Source of the DNA: Shewanella halifaxensis HAW-EB4
GTDB taxonomy: Bacteria; Pseudomonadota; Gammaproteobacteria; Enterobacterales; Shewanellaceae
Length of the DNA: 64,000 nt
Reading direction: 5' to 3'
Assembly: GCF_000019185.1 (NCBI RefSeq)
Contig: NC_010334.1
Location: 5,111,001 to 5,175,000 of the forward strand
Each line of letters starts with the position of its first letter. The stretch's first letter is position 1. This document shows positions 1 through 9,703 of this stretch, piece after piece. Both the position numbers and the translations under genes were made by a program. The notes beneath the pieces were generated by a model. That model did not search any database, was not told the DNA's origin, and saw only the letters and a program-made list of their open reading frames with translations.

Positions 1-690
1 CTGTTTGAACTGTTTCAACAGTCGATAAAACTCTACCGTTAGCTTATTAAATATGCCTAACTTGGTTTTATTTTTTCGCAGGCCAATAATTGACGCCGCG
101 GCGCTTCTAGAGACTAGCTTAGGGTGGTAGCTATATAGCGTCTGGTTTGTTCGCCACTCATTATCCATAAAGTCATCTACTGGCTCAAAAAAACCATCGA
201 CTTGGTTAAGGTAGTTTTGCGCAGCCTGCGGAGTAATAGCATAAGCAGAGGTGCCACAAGCGCCTTTCAAGTTTGAAATCAATTTGTACTGCTCATCGAT
301 AGGCTCGATATCAACAAATTTCCTCTCAAAAACATTACCCAGTTTCACTACACCATATTTATGCGTTAATGACTCAATATTGTCTAACTGACTCTCTAGA
401 TCACCAAATAACGCTAAATTATCTTCCAGAATTAAAAACACTTCGTTATCGGCAAGGCACTGCTTCCATAAAGAGATATGACTAGCAAAACATCCCAATT
501 CAGGGATAGTTAACTCATAACCCTTATACCTCTTGGTCTTGCGACTATCATAGAGTGAAAAAATACTATGTTGCGGATTATCCTTGATATTTTCAGCATC
601 AAAAAAGGAAAAGGGAACCTCTTTTAAGGCTTCAGCCACCTTTTTATGTCGCTCTATAGAGCTTTTTAAACTAATAACAAAAACTTTCAC
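1..690 (-). CDS. Glycosyltransferase family 25 (LPS core type), partial
   Basis: The reading frame starts at a GTG at 690 and stays open to the window edge, so about 230 codons are visible and the C-terminus is missing. The start MKVFVISLKSSIERHKK and a central LILEDN near residues 85-90 match family 25 glycosyltransferases, which add sugars to lipooligosaccharide or LPS core. The usual motif is EDD, so the last acidic residue is Asn here. A GGAGAG ribosome site lies 7 bases before the GTG. It is the last visible gene of a minus-strand glycosyltransferase run, 74 bases after the preceding gene. The family call is firm; the sugar and acceptor are unknown. Confidence 0.8.
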   Translation of the reverse strand, partial: MKVFVISLKSSIERHKKVAEALKEVPFSFFDAENIKDNPQHSIFSLYDSRKTKRYKGYELTIPELGCFASHISLWKQCLADNEVFLILEDNLALFGDLESQLDNIESLTHKYGVVKLGNVFERKFVDIEPIDEQYKLISNLKGACGTSAYAITPQAAQNYLNQVDGFFEPVDDFMDNEWRTNQTLYSYHPKLVSRSAAASIIGLRKNKTKLGIFNKLTVEFYRLLKQFKQ

Positions 691-764
691 TTACTAACTC
701 TCCAGCCCTCGATTGATGCAACTGATTACAAAGCACCAATCTAAGAACTTCAAACCGTTTGATA

Positions 765-1847
765 CTAATTAAATTTCCAATAACCCAGCTTTTTACGCAT
801 CTTAAGATGACGCAATAAATTCATCGGCTTAGGTTTTAGATCGTCAATACCATTTTCAATCAGCTTGTCAGTCGCGGCGAGAACACGCTCACTCGACTGA
901 CCATCTCGAAATGGGTGGATATCATCACAATAATGCTCAATTTCGGCCATCAGCTCTGGTGGATGACTCAACACTTTCTCTAATGCAGGCTCAATATCTT
1001 CAAGCGCTTCAACATTAACTAGGTGCGAGCGATTGGTCTGGTTGTTAAAAGTCACTACCGGTTTACCCTGCAGCAAGAACATAATCAAAATCGATGAGGT
1101 GTCGCATAGCATTACATCTGCAGCTTTTAGTAGCGGTAAGACATTATCCGTTTCAATAAACGTCAGGTTCTCGCTTTCAAGCGCCTTATATTTATCCACT
1201 ATATCTTGGCTCATCTTAGGATGGAACTGTACCAACCAACGCCAGTTTCCTTGCTCGGATAGCGCCTTAATTTTTTCATAAACTACCGGAGCACAAGATA
1301 AACTACGAGAAAATGTTGAACAGAACAGGACTACAGGCCTATCGTCCCCCTCAATATCGTAAGGTCGCTCTAAGCCTTGTTGAAACATAGGATCCAGTGT
1401 CGGCCAGCCTGTTTCAGCAACTTTAAAAGTACCAAACTTTTCAGCAAGCCGCTCAAAAGGCAGTGTTGTTGCAGGGCCCTGAGTACAGTACAGATCAAAA
1501 CAATCACGGATTTCAAAGTGATCTTCACGACCTCTATGGTTCATCTTGCCTGCGTTAAAGCCATGAAATACACCGACCTTAATTCCGGGAATAAAGCGCG
1601 GCACCACATTACCAGGAACGAATACCGCATCAGGCTGCCAAGATTTAACCTCTTCAATGGTTAACAATCGCTTCTCTGCTGCATTCAAGAAGGCTGGATC
1701 GACCTCGTTCCCCTCTAGAAACCATCGAGCCTCATCGCCTCTAGCCCAAATTGCAGCTTGCAACGGCCGTAACATTGCATATGAATAATTCTGCGCTATA
1801 TACAGTAAATAACGTTTGTTGTTTGCACTCACAACAATTTCCCTCAC
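765..1847 (-). CDS. CDP-glycerol glycerophosphotransferase-like protein
   Basis: This 360-residue protein resembles the TagF/CDP-glycerol glycerophosphotransferase family (GT-B-like fold). Supporting features are GVFHGF around residues 92-97, QFHPK at 207-211 and the C-terminal DTSS...GKPVV block at 249-265, which matches the family's nucleotide-binding end. In Gram-negative bacteria such proteins are found in LPS or capsule loci and may transfer phosphoglycerol or a sugar phosphate. The start lies 14 bases after the upstream glycosyltransferase gene, so it is probably co-transcribed with it. The donor and the acceptor cannot be read from the sequence. Confidence 0.75.
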   Translation of the reverse strand: MREIVVSANNKRYLLYIAQNYSYAMLRPLQAAIWARGDEARWFLEGNEVDPAFLNAAEKRLLTIEEVKSWQPDAVFVPGNVVPRFIPGIKVGVFHGFNAGKMNHRGREDHFEIRDCFDLYCTQGPATTLPFERLAEKFGTFKVAETGWPTLDPMFQQGLERPYDIEGDDRPVVLFCSTFSRSLSCAPVVYEKIKALSEQGNWRWLVQFHPKMSQDIVDKYKALESENLTFIETDNVLPLLKAADVMLCDTSSILIMFLLQGKPVVTFNNQTNRSHLVNVEALEDIEPALEKVLSHPPELMAEIEHYCDDIHPFRDGQSSERVLAATDKLIENGIDDLKPKPMNLLRHLKMRKKLGYWKFN

Positions 1848-1861
1848 AAACTCTTCAATGT

Positions 1862-2947
1862 TTATTTAACCAATGCCAAATACTCTTGAGCAATCCGTGC
1901 TGCTTGTACTTTTGCTAAAATATCGACTTCTGCCAAAGATGGTGGTGATAGCAAAACTTCATCTAACTTACTTGCTAACGCCTTAGGATCACGACGAGGT
2001 ACTAAAAATCTTGCTAGCTCTCCGGTCATTATTTCCTTCGGTCCATGAGGGCAATCAGTACTCACCACAGGCGTACCACAGGCTAGGGACTCAATCAAAA
2101 CGGTCGGTAAGCCCTCGAAGTCTGAGCTCAACACCAAGGCTTTGGCGTTTTTAATCCATGGAAATGGATTCGACTGGAAACCAGGAATAATCACCCTATG
2201 TCCCACCCCAAACTTCTTAGCCGCCTTTAGCGCCTTTTTAGGATTATGACATAAGAGTACCACTGGGATTTGACTCTCCATCTGCGAAATTGACTGGAAC
2301 AGCACGTCATGACGCTTCTGCTTTACGTATCGGCCAATATGGATCAAATAATCGCTATCAGGGATCCCTTGCGATTCTTGCTGCGATAACGCGTTAATAT
2401 CTTCAAATTCAAATGGGTTATAGATGCAGCGGATAGAGGTTGGCTCTATACGCTTTGTCTGCAAAATCTCATTGGCAATGCCTTCAGACACTGTCACTAA
2501 ATGCTGCCCATTTAATGCTTTTTTTGCCCATAGCTTCTTTAAATACGCAAAAGGTCCCAACTTAGCGTGCCGTGTAAGCTCCTCCTCTACTGAGGCGTGA
2601 ACCACCACAAACAACGGTGAAACCTTAGTTTTCACCATCAAGCGGTTAGTTTTATCTAAGTTAGATAAAACGAGATCAAATTTACCCACCTCTTGCTCGA
2701 TACTGCGAATTTTATTGGTTAGCTTCTTGACCGCTGGAGCTAAATGCCATGAACGTTTAAGGTCTCTATCCTTACTGGCAAAACAAACATGCACAGGTAA
2801 TCCATTAGGAATGTCAAACGCGACGCTATCAGTCATAACTAAGAAGTGAGGTTCGTGCCCCATCTCCGTAAACTCTTTTGCCAGCGTTAGCATCACTTTC
2901 TCTGCACCACCACCAGCTAAACTATCAATCGCGATTGCAATTCTCAT
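1862..2947 (-). CDS. Glycosyltransferase family 4
   Basis: The 361-residue protein has a GT-B layout. The N-terminal SLAGGGAEKV at residues 9-18 is typical of family 4 acceptor-side loops. IHIGRYVKQKR at 202-212 marks the start of the donor domain, and FEGLPTVLIE at 277-286 is the E-x7-E donor-binding motif. It would transfer a sugar from an NDP-sugar on the cytoplasmic face of the inner membrane, most likely to LPS core. Its ATG overlaps the stop of the upstream gene by 4 bases (ATGA type), implying translational coupling. The sugar specificity is unknown. Confidence 0.85.
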   Translation of the reverse strand: MRIAIAIDSLAGGGAEKVMLTLAKEFTEMGHEPHFLVMTDSVAFDIPNGLPVHVCFASKDRDLKRSWHLAPAVKKLTNKIRSIEQEVGKFDLVLSNLDKTNRLMVKTKVSPLFVVVHASVEEELTRHAKLGPFAYLKKLWAKKALNGQHLVTVSEGIANEILQTKRIEPTSIRCIYNPFEFEDINALSQQESQGIPDSDYLIHIGRYVKQKRHDVLFQSISQMESQIPVVLLCHNPKKALKAAKKFGVGHRVIIPGFQSNPFPWIKNAKALVLSSDFEGLPTVLIESLACGTPVVSTDCPHGPKEIMTGELARFLVPRRDPKALASKLDEVLLSPPSLAEVDILAKVQAARIAQEYLALVK

Positions 2948-4029
2948 TGCGAAACTCCAAATTTTTTGCGGTACAAATCAGTAATGATATTCATACCTAT
3001 ATCTAAGCCATTGATGCATTCACACTGAGCTAAGGCCGCCTCTAATCTACCTAGATTTTCAGCCTTGATTAATTCAATCAGTCCACCCGACATCTGCCTA
3101 GCATCGTTGTCACTTCCCACAGTTAGCCCGTTCTCTTTACAGACCTTGAGGCGATAATTTTGATCTTTCGCTACCGCTACAGCTAAGGTCGGTATCTTTA
3201 GTGCAATAGCCTGCAATAATGTATCGCCACCACTTAATATCGCGACTTTTGCGGCATCGAGTAGATCGATGAGCTCACAGTGATTCAACTCTTTTATCGC
3301 TGTCACCCCTTCGACTACTGGCATAGCATTCGGGTAATTGGGTCCATATACGACAACGCAAGGGAGCTGAGTCGCCCGATAGATGTTGGCAGCGGCACGA
3401 GCAAACTCTTCCACAATATAGCCGTGACTATTGGTATGCCCCCCAGACCCAGCATTAAACAGAATGAATCCACCAGCAGTTAAATCATACTGCTTTAAAA
3501 GTGCTGCTTGGCTATCTCGATTTGGATTAACAAAGATAGGACCTGTGACAGTCGGTTCAGGCTTATCAATTAACTTAAGTTTTAGCCTATCTAACCAGTT
3601 AATTGGGCCGATAACAAACTCAGGTTGCACAACCCAATGGCTATCTGTCACTCGCGCTCGCAATACTTTCATTCCTCTGCTGCGCTTGCGCTTATGCTGA
3701 CTCAGGAAAATAACTTTTGCGCCTAATTTATTTGCATGCACCAATTGCGAGCGCCGGCCCGATGCATCAAAGATGACAAAGTCGGGTAGGAAGAAAGACA
3801 TAAAGTCATTCACGGCCTTAATATTCTTGGTTGGAGTATCATCCAAAAGTGCGGCGGGATAGGGACACGTTAAGGCATAAGGTGCCTGGCGACTTAAAAT
3901 AAATTGAATCGTCGCATTAGGCCAGCGCCGCTTAACCTCATCGGCAATGATCAGTGAGCGCATGTACTCACCGACCCCCTCGGCAGAAGATACAGGAACA
4001 AACAGAAATTTAGGAGCGGCTAGGGTCAT
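2944..4029 (-). CDS. MurG/PseG-like glycosyltransferase-family protein
   Basis: The 361-residue protein has the two-domain look of the MurG/PseG group. An N-terminal loop SSAEGVGEYMRS (residues 14-25) precedes a donor domain with FNAGSGGHTNSHG (191-203) and LSGGDTLLQAIALKIP (265-280), similar to the UDP-sugar binding face of family 28 enzymes. The predicted role is a sugar transferase or nucleotide-sugar hydrolase in LPS assembly. It lies 58 bases after the family 9 gene and overlaps the next gene by 4 bases. The assignment rests on motif resemblance only, so the function is less certain than for its neighbours. Confidence 0.6.
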   Translation of the reverse strand: MTLAAPKFLFVPVSSAEGVGEYMRSLIIADEVKRRWPNATIQFILSRQAPYALTCPYPAALLDDTPTKNIKAVNDFMSFFLPDFVIFDASGRRSQLVHANKLGAKVIFLSQHKRKRSRGMKVLRARVTDSHWVVQPEFVIGPINWLDRLKLKLIDKPEPTVTGPIFVNPNRDSQAALLKQYDLTAGGFILFNAGSGGHTNSHGYIVEEFARAAANIYRATQLPCVVVYGPNYPNAMPVVEGVTAIKELNHCELIDLLDAAKVAILSGGDTLLQAIALKIPTLAVAVAKDQNYRLKVCKENGLTVGSDNDARQMSGGLIELIKAENLGRLEAALAQCECINGLDIGMNIITDLYRKKFGVSQ

Positions 4030-4087
4030 TGACTCAACTTATCAAACTGCAAAGAAGCGTTATACTAATGGGCATACTAACAAATAT

Positions 4088-5173
4088 TTATGCTTGAGGG
4101 TGACGTAACAAGAGATCTAACTGAGTAATCACCTTGTCTACATCAATCAGTTCCATCAAATGCTCGCCCTTAGCACGTGTACCCCAAGGAATATCCCCCT
4201 GTTTTTGCTCCGCGATGACTTGCTCGTAGACGCTCACAACAGAATCTAAGCAGGTATATGGGCCAGTACGCCCTGGGTTTGAGTGAGCATATAAACCAAT
4301 TACAGGCGTGCCCTGAGTCACCGCCATATGCGCGGGGCCGGTATCTGGCGCTAACACTACACTCGCCTGCTTAAGCACTGCCAGCAGTTGCAGCAAAGAG
4401 GTTTTGCCCACTTGGTTCTCTAATTCTGATTTAGCCGCTGCTTGTATCTTCTCGGCAAGTTCACGCTCAAGTGGTGTTGGACCGCCACATAAGATAACGC
4501 GATACCCCTTGGCTACCGCATAGTCAGCCACCGCAGCGTAGCGCTCCGGCAACCAGTTACGCTCCGCTTTACTGGCGGCGGCGCAGATCACCAATACTCG
4601 ACTGCCATCGGGGATAAGCGCCTTAGCAAACTCAGTATCTGCAACAGGTACAGGAATACTCCAGCTTGGAGTCAAATCCGTCACCCCGACAGCCTTGGCA
4701 AATCCCATAAAGCCTTCCAACACATGTGGCGTCGCCTGAGGTTCAATAGCATGATTGGTCACTAACCATTGACCTTCCTTAGCTCTAAAACGATCGAAAC
4801 CAATGCGTACTTTAGCCGAGATGGCTAGTGACGCGATGGTTGCGCGCAGGGCAATCTGCATATGCAGTAACACATCGAATTTGCGTCCCTTAAGCGCTCG
4901 CTTTAAGTTGAAGTAGCTACGCCAACCTTGTGATTTATCAAAAATCACAAACTCCACCCCTTCTAGGTGTTTAAGCAGCTGATACTCAACCTTACCCAAA
5001 ATCCAAGTGATCTTAAGCTGAGGGTAGCGACGCTGAATCGCCTGAACCATGGCCACAGCATGGCAAACATCACCAATAGCAGACAGCCTTAATAGGCATA
5101 GCGACTCAGCATTGCTTAAGTCTATGCTGCTCGATTTAGGGTTCTGATGGTCACTTGAAGTAGATAAGCTCAT
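4088..5173 (-). CDS. Glycosyltransferase family 9 (heptosyltransferase type)
   Basis: The 361-residue protein carries the hallmarks of ADP-heptose:LPS heptosyltransferases: LLRLSAIGDVCHA near residues 28-40, ICAAASKAERNW at 196-207 (donor region) and APDTGPAHMA at 275-284. It probably adds heptose to the LPS inner core at the cytoplasmic membrane. The N-terminal 20 residues before the core fold are polar and dispensable-looking. It is the first gene of the minus-strand LPS run and diverges from kdkA across 85 bases that must hold both promoters. Which heptosyltransferase (WaaC, WaaF or WaaQ type) cannot be settled by eye. Confidence 0.82.
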   Translation of the reverse strand: MSLSTSSDHQNPKSSSIDLSNAESLCLLRLSAIGDVCHAVAMVQAIQRRYPQLKITWILGKVEYQLLKHLEGVEFVIFDKSQGWRSYFNLKRALKGRKFDVLLHMQIALRATIASLAISAKVRIGFDRFRAKEGQWLVTNHAIEPQATPHVLEGFMGFAKAVGVTDLTPSWSIPVPVADTEFAKALIPDGSRVLVICAAASKAERNWLPERYAAVADYAVAKGYRVILCGGPTPLERELAEKIQAAAKSELENQVGKTSLLQLLAVLKQASVVLAPDTGPAHMAVTQGTPVIGLYAHSNPGRTGPYTCLDSVVSVYEQVIAEQKQGDIPWGTRAKGEHLMELIDVDKVITQLDLLLRHPQA

Positions 5174-5258
5174 TAGTGCTCGAAGGTTATTTAGCGCAAT
5201 TAACCGATCTTAATGTAGAATGCCTGTAGGTTCCACGCTTTAGCTTACAATTCTACCT

Positions 5259-5990
5259 ATGAAGTTTAAAAAAACCGCTAAAGGCAGTATCGCTTATTGC
5301 CAACATACGCCATCAGATATCGAACCTAACTGGTTTGGTGCCGACTTTTGGCGCCAGCAATCTGCCATTACCGGCTCATCTAAAGGGCGCTATACCACTT
5401 GGTTCGTCGATGCCAGCCGCGTTGCTAGCGAACAAAACCAGTGGGTACTTCGCCACTACTACCGTGGTGGTTTGATTGAAAAGATTAGCCGTGACCAATA
5501 CCTGTTTACCGGATTAGAAAAAACTCGTGCGGTGGCGGAATTAGCGCTGCTGGAAACCCTATTTGATCAAGGTTTTGCGGTACCAAAACCGATCGCCGCC
5601 AATGTTGAACGCTCGGGTCTGTTCTATCGGGCTGACTTAATCATAGAGCGGGTAGAAGGGGCGGAAGATTTAGTCGCCAGACTCAGTAAGTCTTCGATGA
5701 GCGAGCTGCAGTGGCAAACTTTAGGTGAAGCGATTGCTGAGTTCCACAATCACGGCGTTTATCACGCGGATCTCAATGCGAAGAATATTCTTATCTGCGC
5801 AGATAAGTTTTACCTGATTGATTTTGATCGTGGTGAGTTAAGAAAGCCGAATGCTCAATGGCAGCAGGCAAACATGAGCCGTTTACTGCGCTCCTTTAGA
5901 AAAGAGCTAAGCAAACTAGCAAACTTAGCATTTGCCGAAGAAAATTGGCAGCAACTGCATCAGGCCTATCAAGCCAAACTCAATCAGTAG
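5259..5990 (+). CDS. kdkA: Kdo kinase (3-deoxy-D-manno-octulosonate 4-phosphotransferase)
   Basis: The 243-residue protein matches the length and sequence of KdkA. This enzyme phosphorylates the Kdo residue on lipid A in bacteria whose inner core has a single phosphorylated Kdo. Kinase-like motifs are visible: VYHADLNAKNIL at residues 167-178 (catalytic loop) and YLIDFDRG at 185-192 (metal-binding DFD). The N-terminal WFGADFWRQQ block is typical of the family. The gene diverges from the glycosyltransferase run and converges on waaA, whose product makes its substrate. A bidirectional terminator separates the two. Confidence 0.92.
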   Translation: MKFKKTAKGSIAYCQHTPSDIEPNWFGADFWRQQSAITGSSKGRYTTWFVDASRVASEQNQWVLRHYYRGGLIEKISRDQYLFTGLEKTRAVAELALLETLFDQGFAVPKPIAANVERSGLFYRADLIIERVEGAEDLVARLSKSSMSELQWQTLGEAIAEFHNHGVYHADLNAKNILICADKFYLIDFDRGELRKPNAQWQQANMSRLLRSFRKELSKLANLAFAEENWQQLHQAYQAKLNQ

Positions 5991-6032
5991 CTTTCCTGTC
6001 AACTTAATCTCTCGATAAGCCACAGCCAAACT

Positions 6033-6065
6033 AAAAAAGGTCTACACAAGCTGCAGACCTTTTTT
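6033..6065. terminator. Bidirectional terminator between kdkA and waaA
   Basis: An 11-base inverted repeat has arms at 6033-6043 and 6055-6065. The A-run on one side and T-run on the other make it a Rho-independent terminator for both converging genes. Confidence 0.85.
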
Positions 6066-6090
6066 ATGCTCCATCTAAACGGTATTCGCG

Positions 6091-7356
6091 CTAACCGTTA
6101 ATAAACGACTCCACTACCTCCAACTGCTTTGTGAGCGAACCCCGGTTCTGCTCAACCACAGCCCTTGCAGCTGCGCTCGCTTGGTTATAAGCCGCCTTAT
6201 CATCGAATAAATAGATCAAGCGTTCTGCCAGAGCCTCTGCTGAATCAACGACTTTTAGCGCCCCCGCAGACTCAAGTAGCTGAGTGATTTCATTAAAATC
6301 ACGGTAATGTGGCCCCATCATCACAGGTAACCCCATAGCCGCAGGCTCTAGTGGATTATGGCCGCCATGGACGATTATTGAGCCCCCGACAAAGGCTTGA
6401 TCGGCAGCGCCATAAAAGGTCAACAACTCGCCCATGGTGTTACCCAATACAACCTGGGTTTCAGGCAATACAGGCTTAGCCATGCTACGTCGAATAAGGG
6501 TTAACCCTGCCGACTTAATTGCTTGCGCCGCTGCGTCAAATTGCTCAGGGTGGCGCGGCACCATCACCATCATGGCATTGGGGTATTTCGCTAGCAGTTG
6601 TTGATGCGCCATAATTAACGCATCAAACTCTCCCGGATGCACCGAGCCTGCCACCCAAACCGGTTTATCCGTTGCCAGCCACTGTGCTCTGAGTTTTATT
6701 GCTGTATCGATGCGCTGCTTATCGATATTGATATCGAACTTTAAGCTGCCACAAACCGTGACTCGTTCCGGCGCAACACCCAAAGCGATAAAGCGCTCTG
6801 CAGCCTGCTGTGACTGCGCCGCAATACCATCGAGCAGCTTAAGCATTGGCGTGGTTAACTTGTGATGCTTACGGTAGGAGTCGGCCGACTTTTGCGACAA
6901 ACGCGCATTAGCTAATAAGACCTGCGTCCCCGCTTGTTTAAGGTAATGGATTAGATTAGGCCAAAGCTCGGTTTCCATGATGATGCAGCACTTAGGCGCG
7001 ACTTGCTTTACAAAACGCTTGGCGCACCAAGCGAGATCGAAAGGTAAATAGCAGTGTTGCACACTATTCCCAAAGGCGCGTGCAACCTCGGCAGAGCCCG
7101 TTGGGCTGGTTGTGGTGATGGTAATGCTTAACTGCGGGTGTTGCAGTTGGATCTGCTTTATTAGAGGAATAGCCGCTAAGGTCTCCCCCATTGATACCGA
7201 ATGTACCAAGAGATCGGTTTGCTTTAGCGACTTAAGGCCGAATCGCTCATTCCAGCGACCACGATAGTCTTTGCTTTTAAAGGCGCGCACAGCAAGATAC
7301 ACCAGCAATAGAGGGCTAATTAAATATAAAGCTAAAGAATAGAGGCTACGATTCAT
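6091..7356 (-). CDS. waaA: Kdo transferase WaaA
   Basis: WaaA (KdtA) transfers Kdo from CMP-Kdo to lipid IVA at the inner membrane. The ATG at 7356 gives 421 residues, close to the 425 of E. coli WaaA, although the frame stays open upstream to 7491. The protein starts with the typical N-terminal membrane anchor (residues 6-24). It shows HSVSMGE at 52-58, whose Glu is the catalytic base position, ETELWPN at 128-134 and the donor-binding HGGHNPLEPAA at 330-340. The upstream 45 codons would add an implausible cysteine-rich lead, so the later start is preferred. The presence of kdkA alongside fits a single-Kdo inner core. Confidence 0.93.
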   Translation of the reverse strand: MNRSLYSLALYLISPLLLVYLAVRAFKSKDYRGRWNERFGLKSLKQTDLLVHSVSMGETLAAIPLIKQIQLQHPQLSITITTTSPTGSAEVARAFGNSVQHCYLPFDLAWCAKRFVKQVAPKCCIIMETELWPNLIHYLKQAGTQVLLANARLSQKSADSYRKHHKLTTPMLKLLDGIAAQSQQAAERFIALGVAPERVTVCGSLKFDINIDKQRIDTAIKLRAQWLATDKPVWVAGSVHPGEFDALIMAHQQLLAKYPNAMMVMVPRHPEQFDAAAQAIKSAGLTLIRRSMAKPVLPETQVVLGNTMGELLTFYGAADQAFVGGSIIVHGGHNPLEPAAMGLPVMMGPHYRDFNEITQLLESAGALKVVDSAEALAERLIYLFDDKAAYNQASAAARAVVEQNRGSLTKQLEVVESFING

Positions 7357-7532
7357 GAAATTTGCTACTTTCTTGCGTTTTACTTGAACAATTGCGTTAA
7401 TGCTAACATGATAGTTAAACCTTAACGTAATTACACATGTGTAATTCAAACAGGATTGGCATAAATAGAGGCAGTTAACGGTCAATGGCATGCCGAGTTA
7501 ATAATACTGGATATTAATCATTTAGGATGAAT

Positions 7533-8174
7533 ATGAAGACCCGTGACAAAATCGTACAAGCCAGTTTAGAGTTGTTTAATGAACATGGCGAAAGAGCAAT
7601 CACAACCAATCATATCGCCGCCCACCTTAATATCAGCCCCGGTAATCTCTACTACCATTTCCGTAATAAAGAAGACATCATCCGCTCAATATTCAGTCTC
7701 TATGAGCAACATCTCGAGTCTGGTTTTCAGCCCTATGTCGATAAAGAGGTCGATGTTGATCTATTAGTCGGTTATTTCGATGCGATGTTTTACACCCTTT
7801 GGCAGTTCCGCTTTATGTATGCCAACCTTGCCGACATTCTTAGCCGCGATGAAGCCTTAAAAAATCGTTATCTTAAGGCTCAGCAAGACGTATTGGCACG
7901 CTCAACCGGTGTACTAGAAAAACTAAACCAAGATGGATTTCTCGCGATTAATCCCGAAGATCTTAAGCCTTTGGCCGACACCATAAAAATGTTAGTTAGC
8001 TTTTGGATCAGCTATAAGCTCACTCAAACTCAGTCAAACATCGGCTCGATCACCAAAGAGTCACTATATGAAGGCTTATTGCGAGTGATCATGCTATTTA
8101 AGTCCTACGCCACTCCAAGTTCGCAAGCCACCTTTTTACGACTAGAAGAGCACTACCGTTCGCAAATGCTCTAA
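7533..8174 (+). CDS. TetR family transcriptional regulator
   Basis: About 213 residues with an N-terminal TetR helix-turn-helix: the ITTNHIAAHLNISPGNLYYHF stretch, near residues 23-43, contains the recognition helix. The C-terminal ligand domain is not recognisable by motif. The ATG at 7533 is preferred over the one at 7527 because the AGGA at 7524-7527 gives a sensible spacing only for the later codon. It diverges from waaA and sits upstream of kbl-tdh, from which it is separated by about 250 bases. Neither target nor ligand can be inferred. Confidence 0.85.
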   Translation: MKTRDKIVQASLELFNEHGERAITTNHIAAHLNISPGNLYYHFRNKEDIIRSIFSLYEQHLESGFQPYVDKEVDVDLLVGYFDAMFYTLWQFRFMYANLADILSRDEALKNRYLKAQQDVLARSTGVLEKLNQDGFLAINPEDLKPLADTIKMLVSFWISYKLTQTQSNIGSITKESLYEGLLRVIMLFKSYATPSSQATFLRLEEHYRSQML

Positions 8175-8421
8175 AGGTGTATCTAGGCGCATGAACAAGC
8201 TGTCATGCGCTAATTTAAGTGACTCTTGTTACACTAATTCTTTAATTTCCAGAAAAACCCTTCGAAAGTTGATCATTAGTTTAGCTAATGTAAATTCCAC
8301 GTATTCCCTAATCTAAATAATCCCTATTTTAGCCTTAAAAAAAGGCTGTAGAGCCGCGCCGATTAGGGTTAAAATGCCAGCACTCCAATACTCAAAATAA
8401 TGCTAATTAAGGAGAATAAAG

Positions 8422-9618
8422 GTGCCTAAGACCTCATTCTACGACCAAATAAATCAACAGCTTGCCGACGTAAAAGCCGAAGGCTTGTATAAAAGTGAGC
8501 GGATCATTGTTTCTCCTCAACAAACTGCAATTGAAGTTAATGGCGACCAAGTTATTAATTTTTGTGCCAACAACTACCTTGGTTTAGCCAATCACCCAGA
8601 GCTTATCAAAGCCGCTCAAGCGGGTCTGAACGCACACGGTTTTGGCATGGCATCGGTACGCTTTATCTGTGGTACTCAAGATATCCATAAGACCCTAGAA
8701 GCTAGCCTTAGCGCATTCTTAGGCATGGAAGACACCATTCTTTACTCTTCATGCTTCGATGCTAACGCCGGTCTGTTTGAAACCTTATTAAGCGCAGAAG
8801 ATGCGATTATTTCTGACGCACTAAACCATGCATCAATTATCGATGGCGTACGTTTATGTAAGGCTAAACGTTTCCGTTATGCCAACAACGACATGGCCGA
8901 TTTAGAAGCGCAGCTTATCGCCGCTAAAGAAGCTGGCGCACGCAATATCATGATCGCTACCGATGGCGTATTCTCGATGGACGGCGTTATCGCCAACCTA
9001 AAGGGTGTGTGCGATCTTGCCGACAAGTACGGCGCACTAGTGATGGTCGATGACTCACACGCTGTGGGCTTTGTCGGTCAAGAAGGTCGTGGTACACATG
9101 AATATTGCGAAGTGATGGATCGCGTAGACATCATCACTGGCACATTAGGTAAGGCACTTGGTGGTGCATCGGGTGGCTTCACCTCAGGTAAGAAAGAGGT
9201 GATCGACTGGTTACGTCAGCGCTCTCGCCCTTACCTATTCTCAAACTCATTGGCGCCTTCAATTGTGACGGCCTCTATCCATGTGCTTGAGATGCTTAAG
9301 TCTGGCCAGGCGCTACGTGAAGCGGTTTGGGAAAACAGCCGTTACTTCCGTGAGCAGATGTCTGCAGCAGGTTTCACCCTTGGTGGCGCCGATCATGCGA
9401 TCATTCCAGTGATGATTGGCGATGCTAAGTTAGCGGGTGATTTTGCTAACCGTCTATTAACTGAAAATATCTACGTCATCGGTTTCTCTTTCCCTGTGGT
9501 ACCAAAAGGCCAAGCTCGTATTCGTACGCAAATGTCTGCTGCCCACACTAAAGAGCAGATCGATAAAGCGATTGAAGCCTTTACCCGCATCGCAAAAGAG
9601 ATGGGTATTATCGGCTAA
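8422..9618 (+). CDS. kbl: 2-amino-3-ketobutyrate CoA ligase (glycine C-acetyltransferase)
   Basis: The 398-residue PLP enzyme cleaves 2-amino-3-ketobutyrate with CoA to glycine and acetyl-CoA, the second step of threonine degradation. The PLP-binding lysine is K244 in GTLGKALGGASGG, the same number as in E. coli. DDSHAVGF at 210-217 and the NYLG block at 51-54 are also typical of alpha-oxoamine synthases. It starts with GTG, supported by an AAGGAG site at 8409-8414. The tdh gene that makes its substrate follows 85 bases later. Confidence 0.96.
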   Translation: MPKTSFYDQINQQLADVKAEGLYKSERIIVSPQQTAIEVNGDQVINFCANNYLGLANHPELIKAAQAGLNAHGFGMASVRFICGTQDIHKTLEASLSAFLGMEDTILYSSCFDANAGLFETLLSAEDAIISDALNHASIIDGVRLCKAKRFRYANNDMADLEAQLIAAKEAGARNIMIATDGVFSMDGVIANLKGVCDLADKYGALVMVDDSHAVGFVGQEGRGTHEYCEVMDRVDIITGTLGKALGGASGGFTSGKKEVIDWLRQRSRPYLFSNSLAPSIVTASIHVLEMLKSGQALREAVWENSRYFREQMSAAGFTLGGADHAIIPVMIGDAKLAGDFANRLLTENIYVIGFSFPVVPKGQARIRTQMSAAHTKEQIDKAIEAFTRIAKEMGIIG

Positions 9619-9630
9619 AGTTAAACCAAC

Positions 9631-9652
9631 AAGGGCTACATAGGTAGCCCTT
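9631..9652 (+). terminator. Hairpin between kbl and tdh
   Basis: A perfect 9-bp stem (9631-9639 with 9644-9652) and 4-base loop sits in the kbl-tdh gap. It is followed by only a short mixed T stretch, so it is probably a partial terminator or an mRNA processing or stability element rather than a full stop. Confidence 0.5.
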
Positions 9653-9703
9653 ATTGAATGACATTTATCGAGCTGCAACAGCAAGCTTGTAATAGGTTAT
9701 AAG

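Noticed and set aside
7357..7491. 45-codon N-terminal extension of waaA
   Set aside because: The added sequence is cysteine-rich and unlike WaaA; the ATG at 7356 gives the family length.
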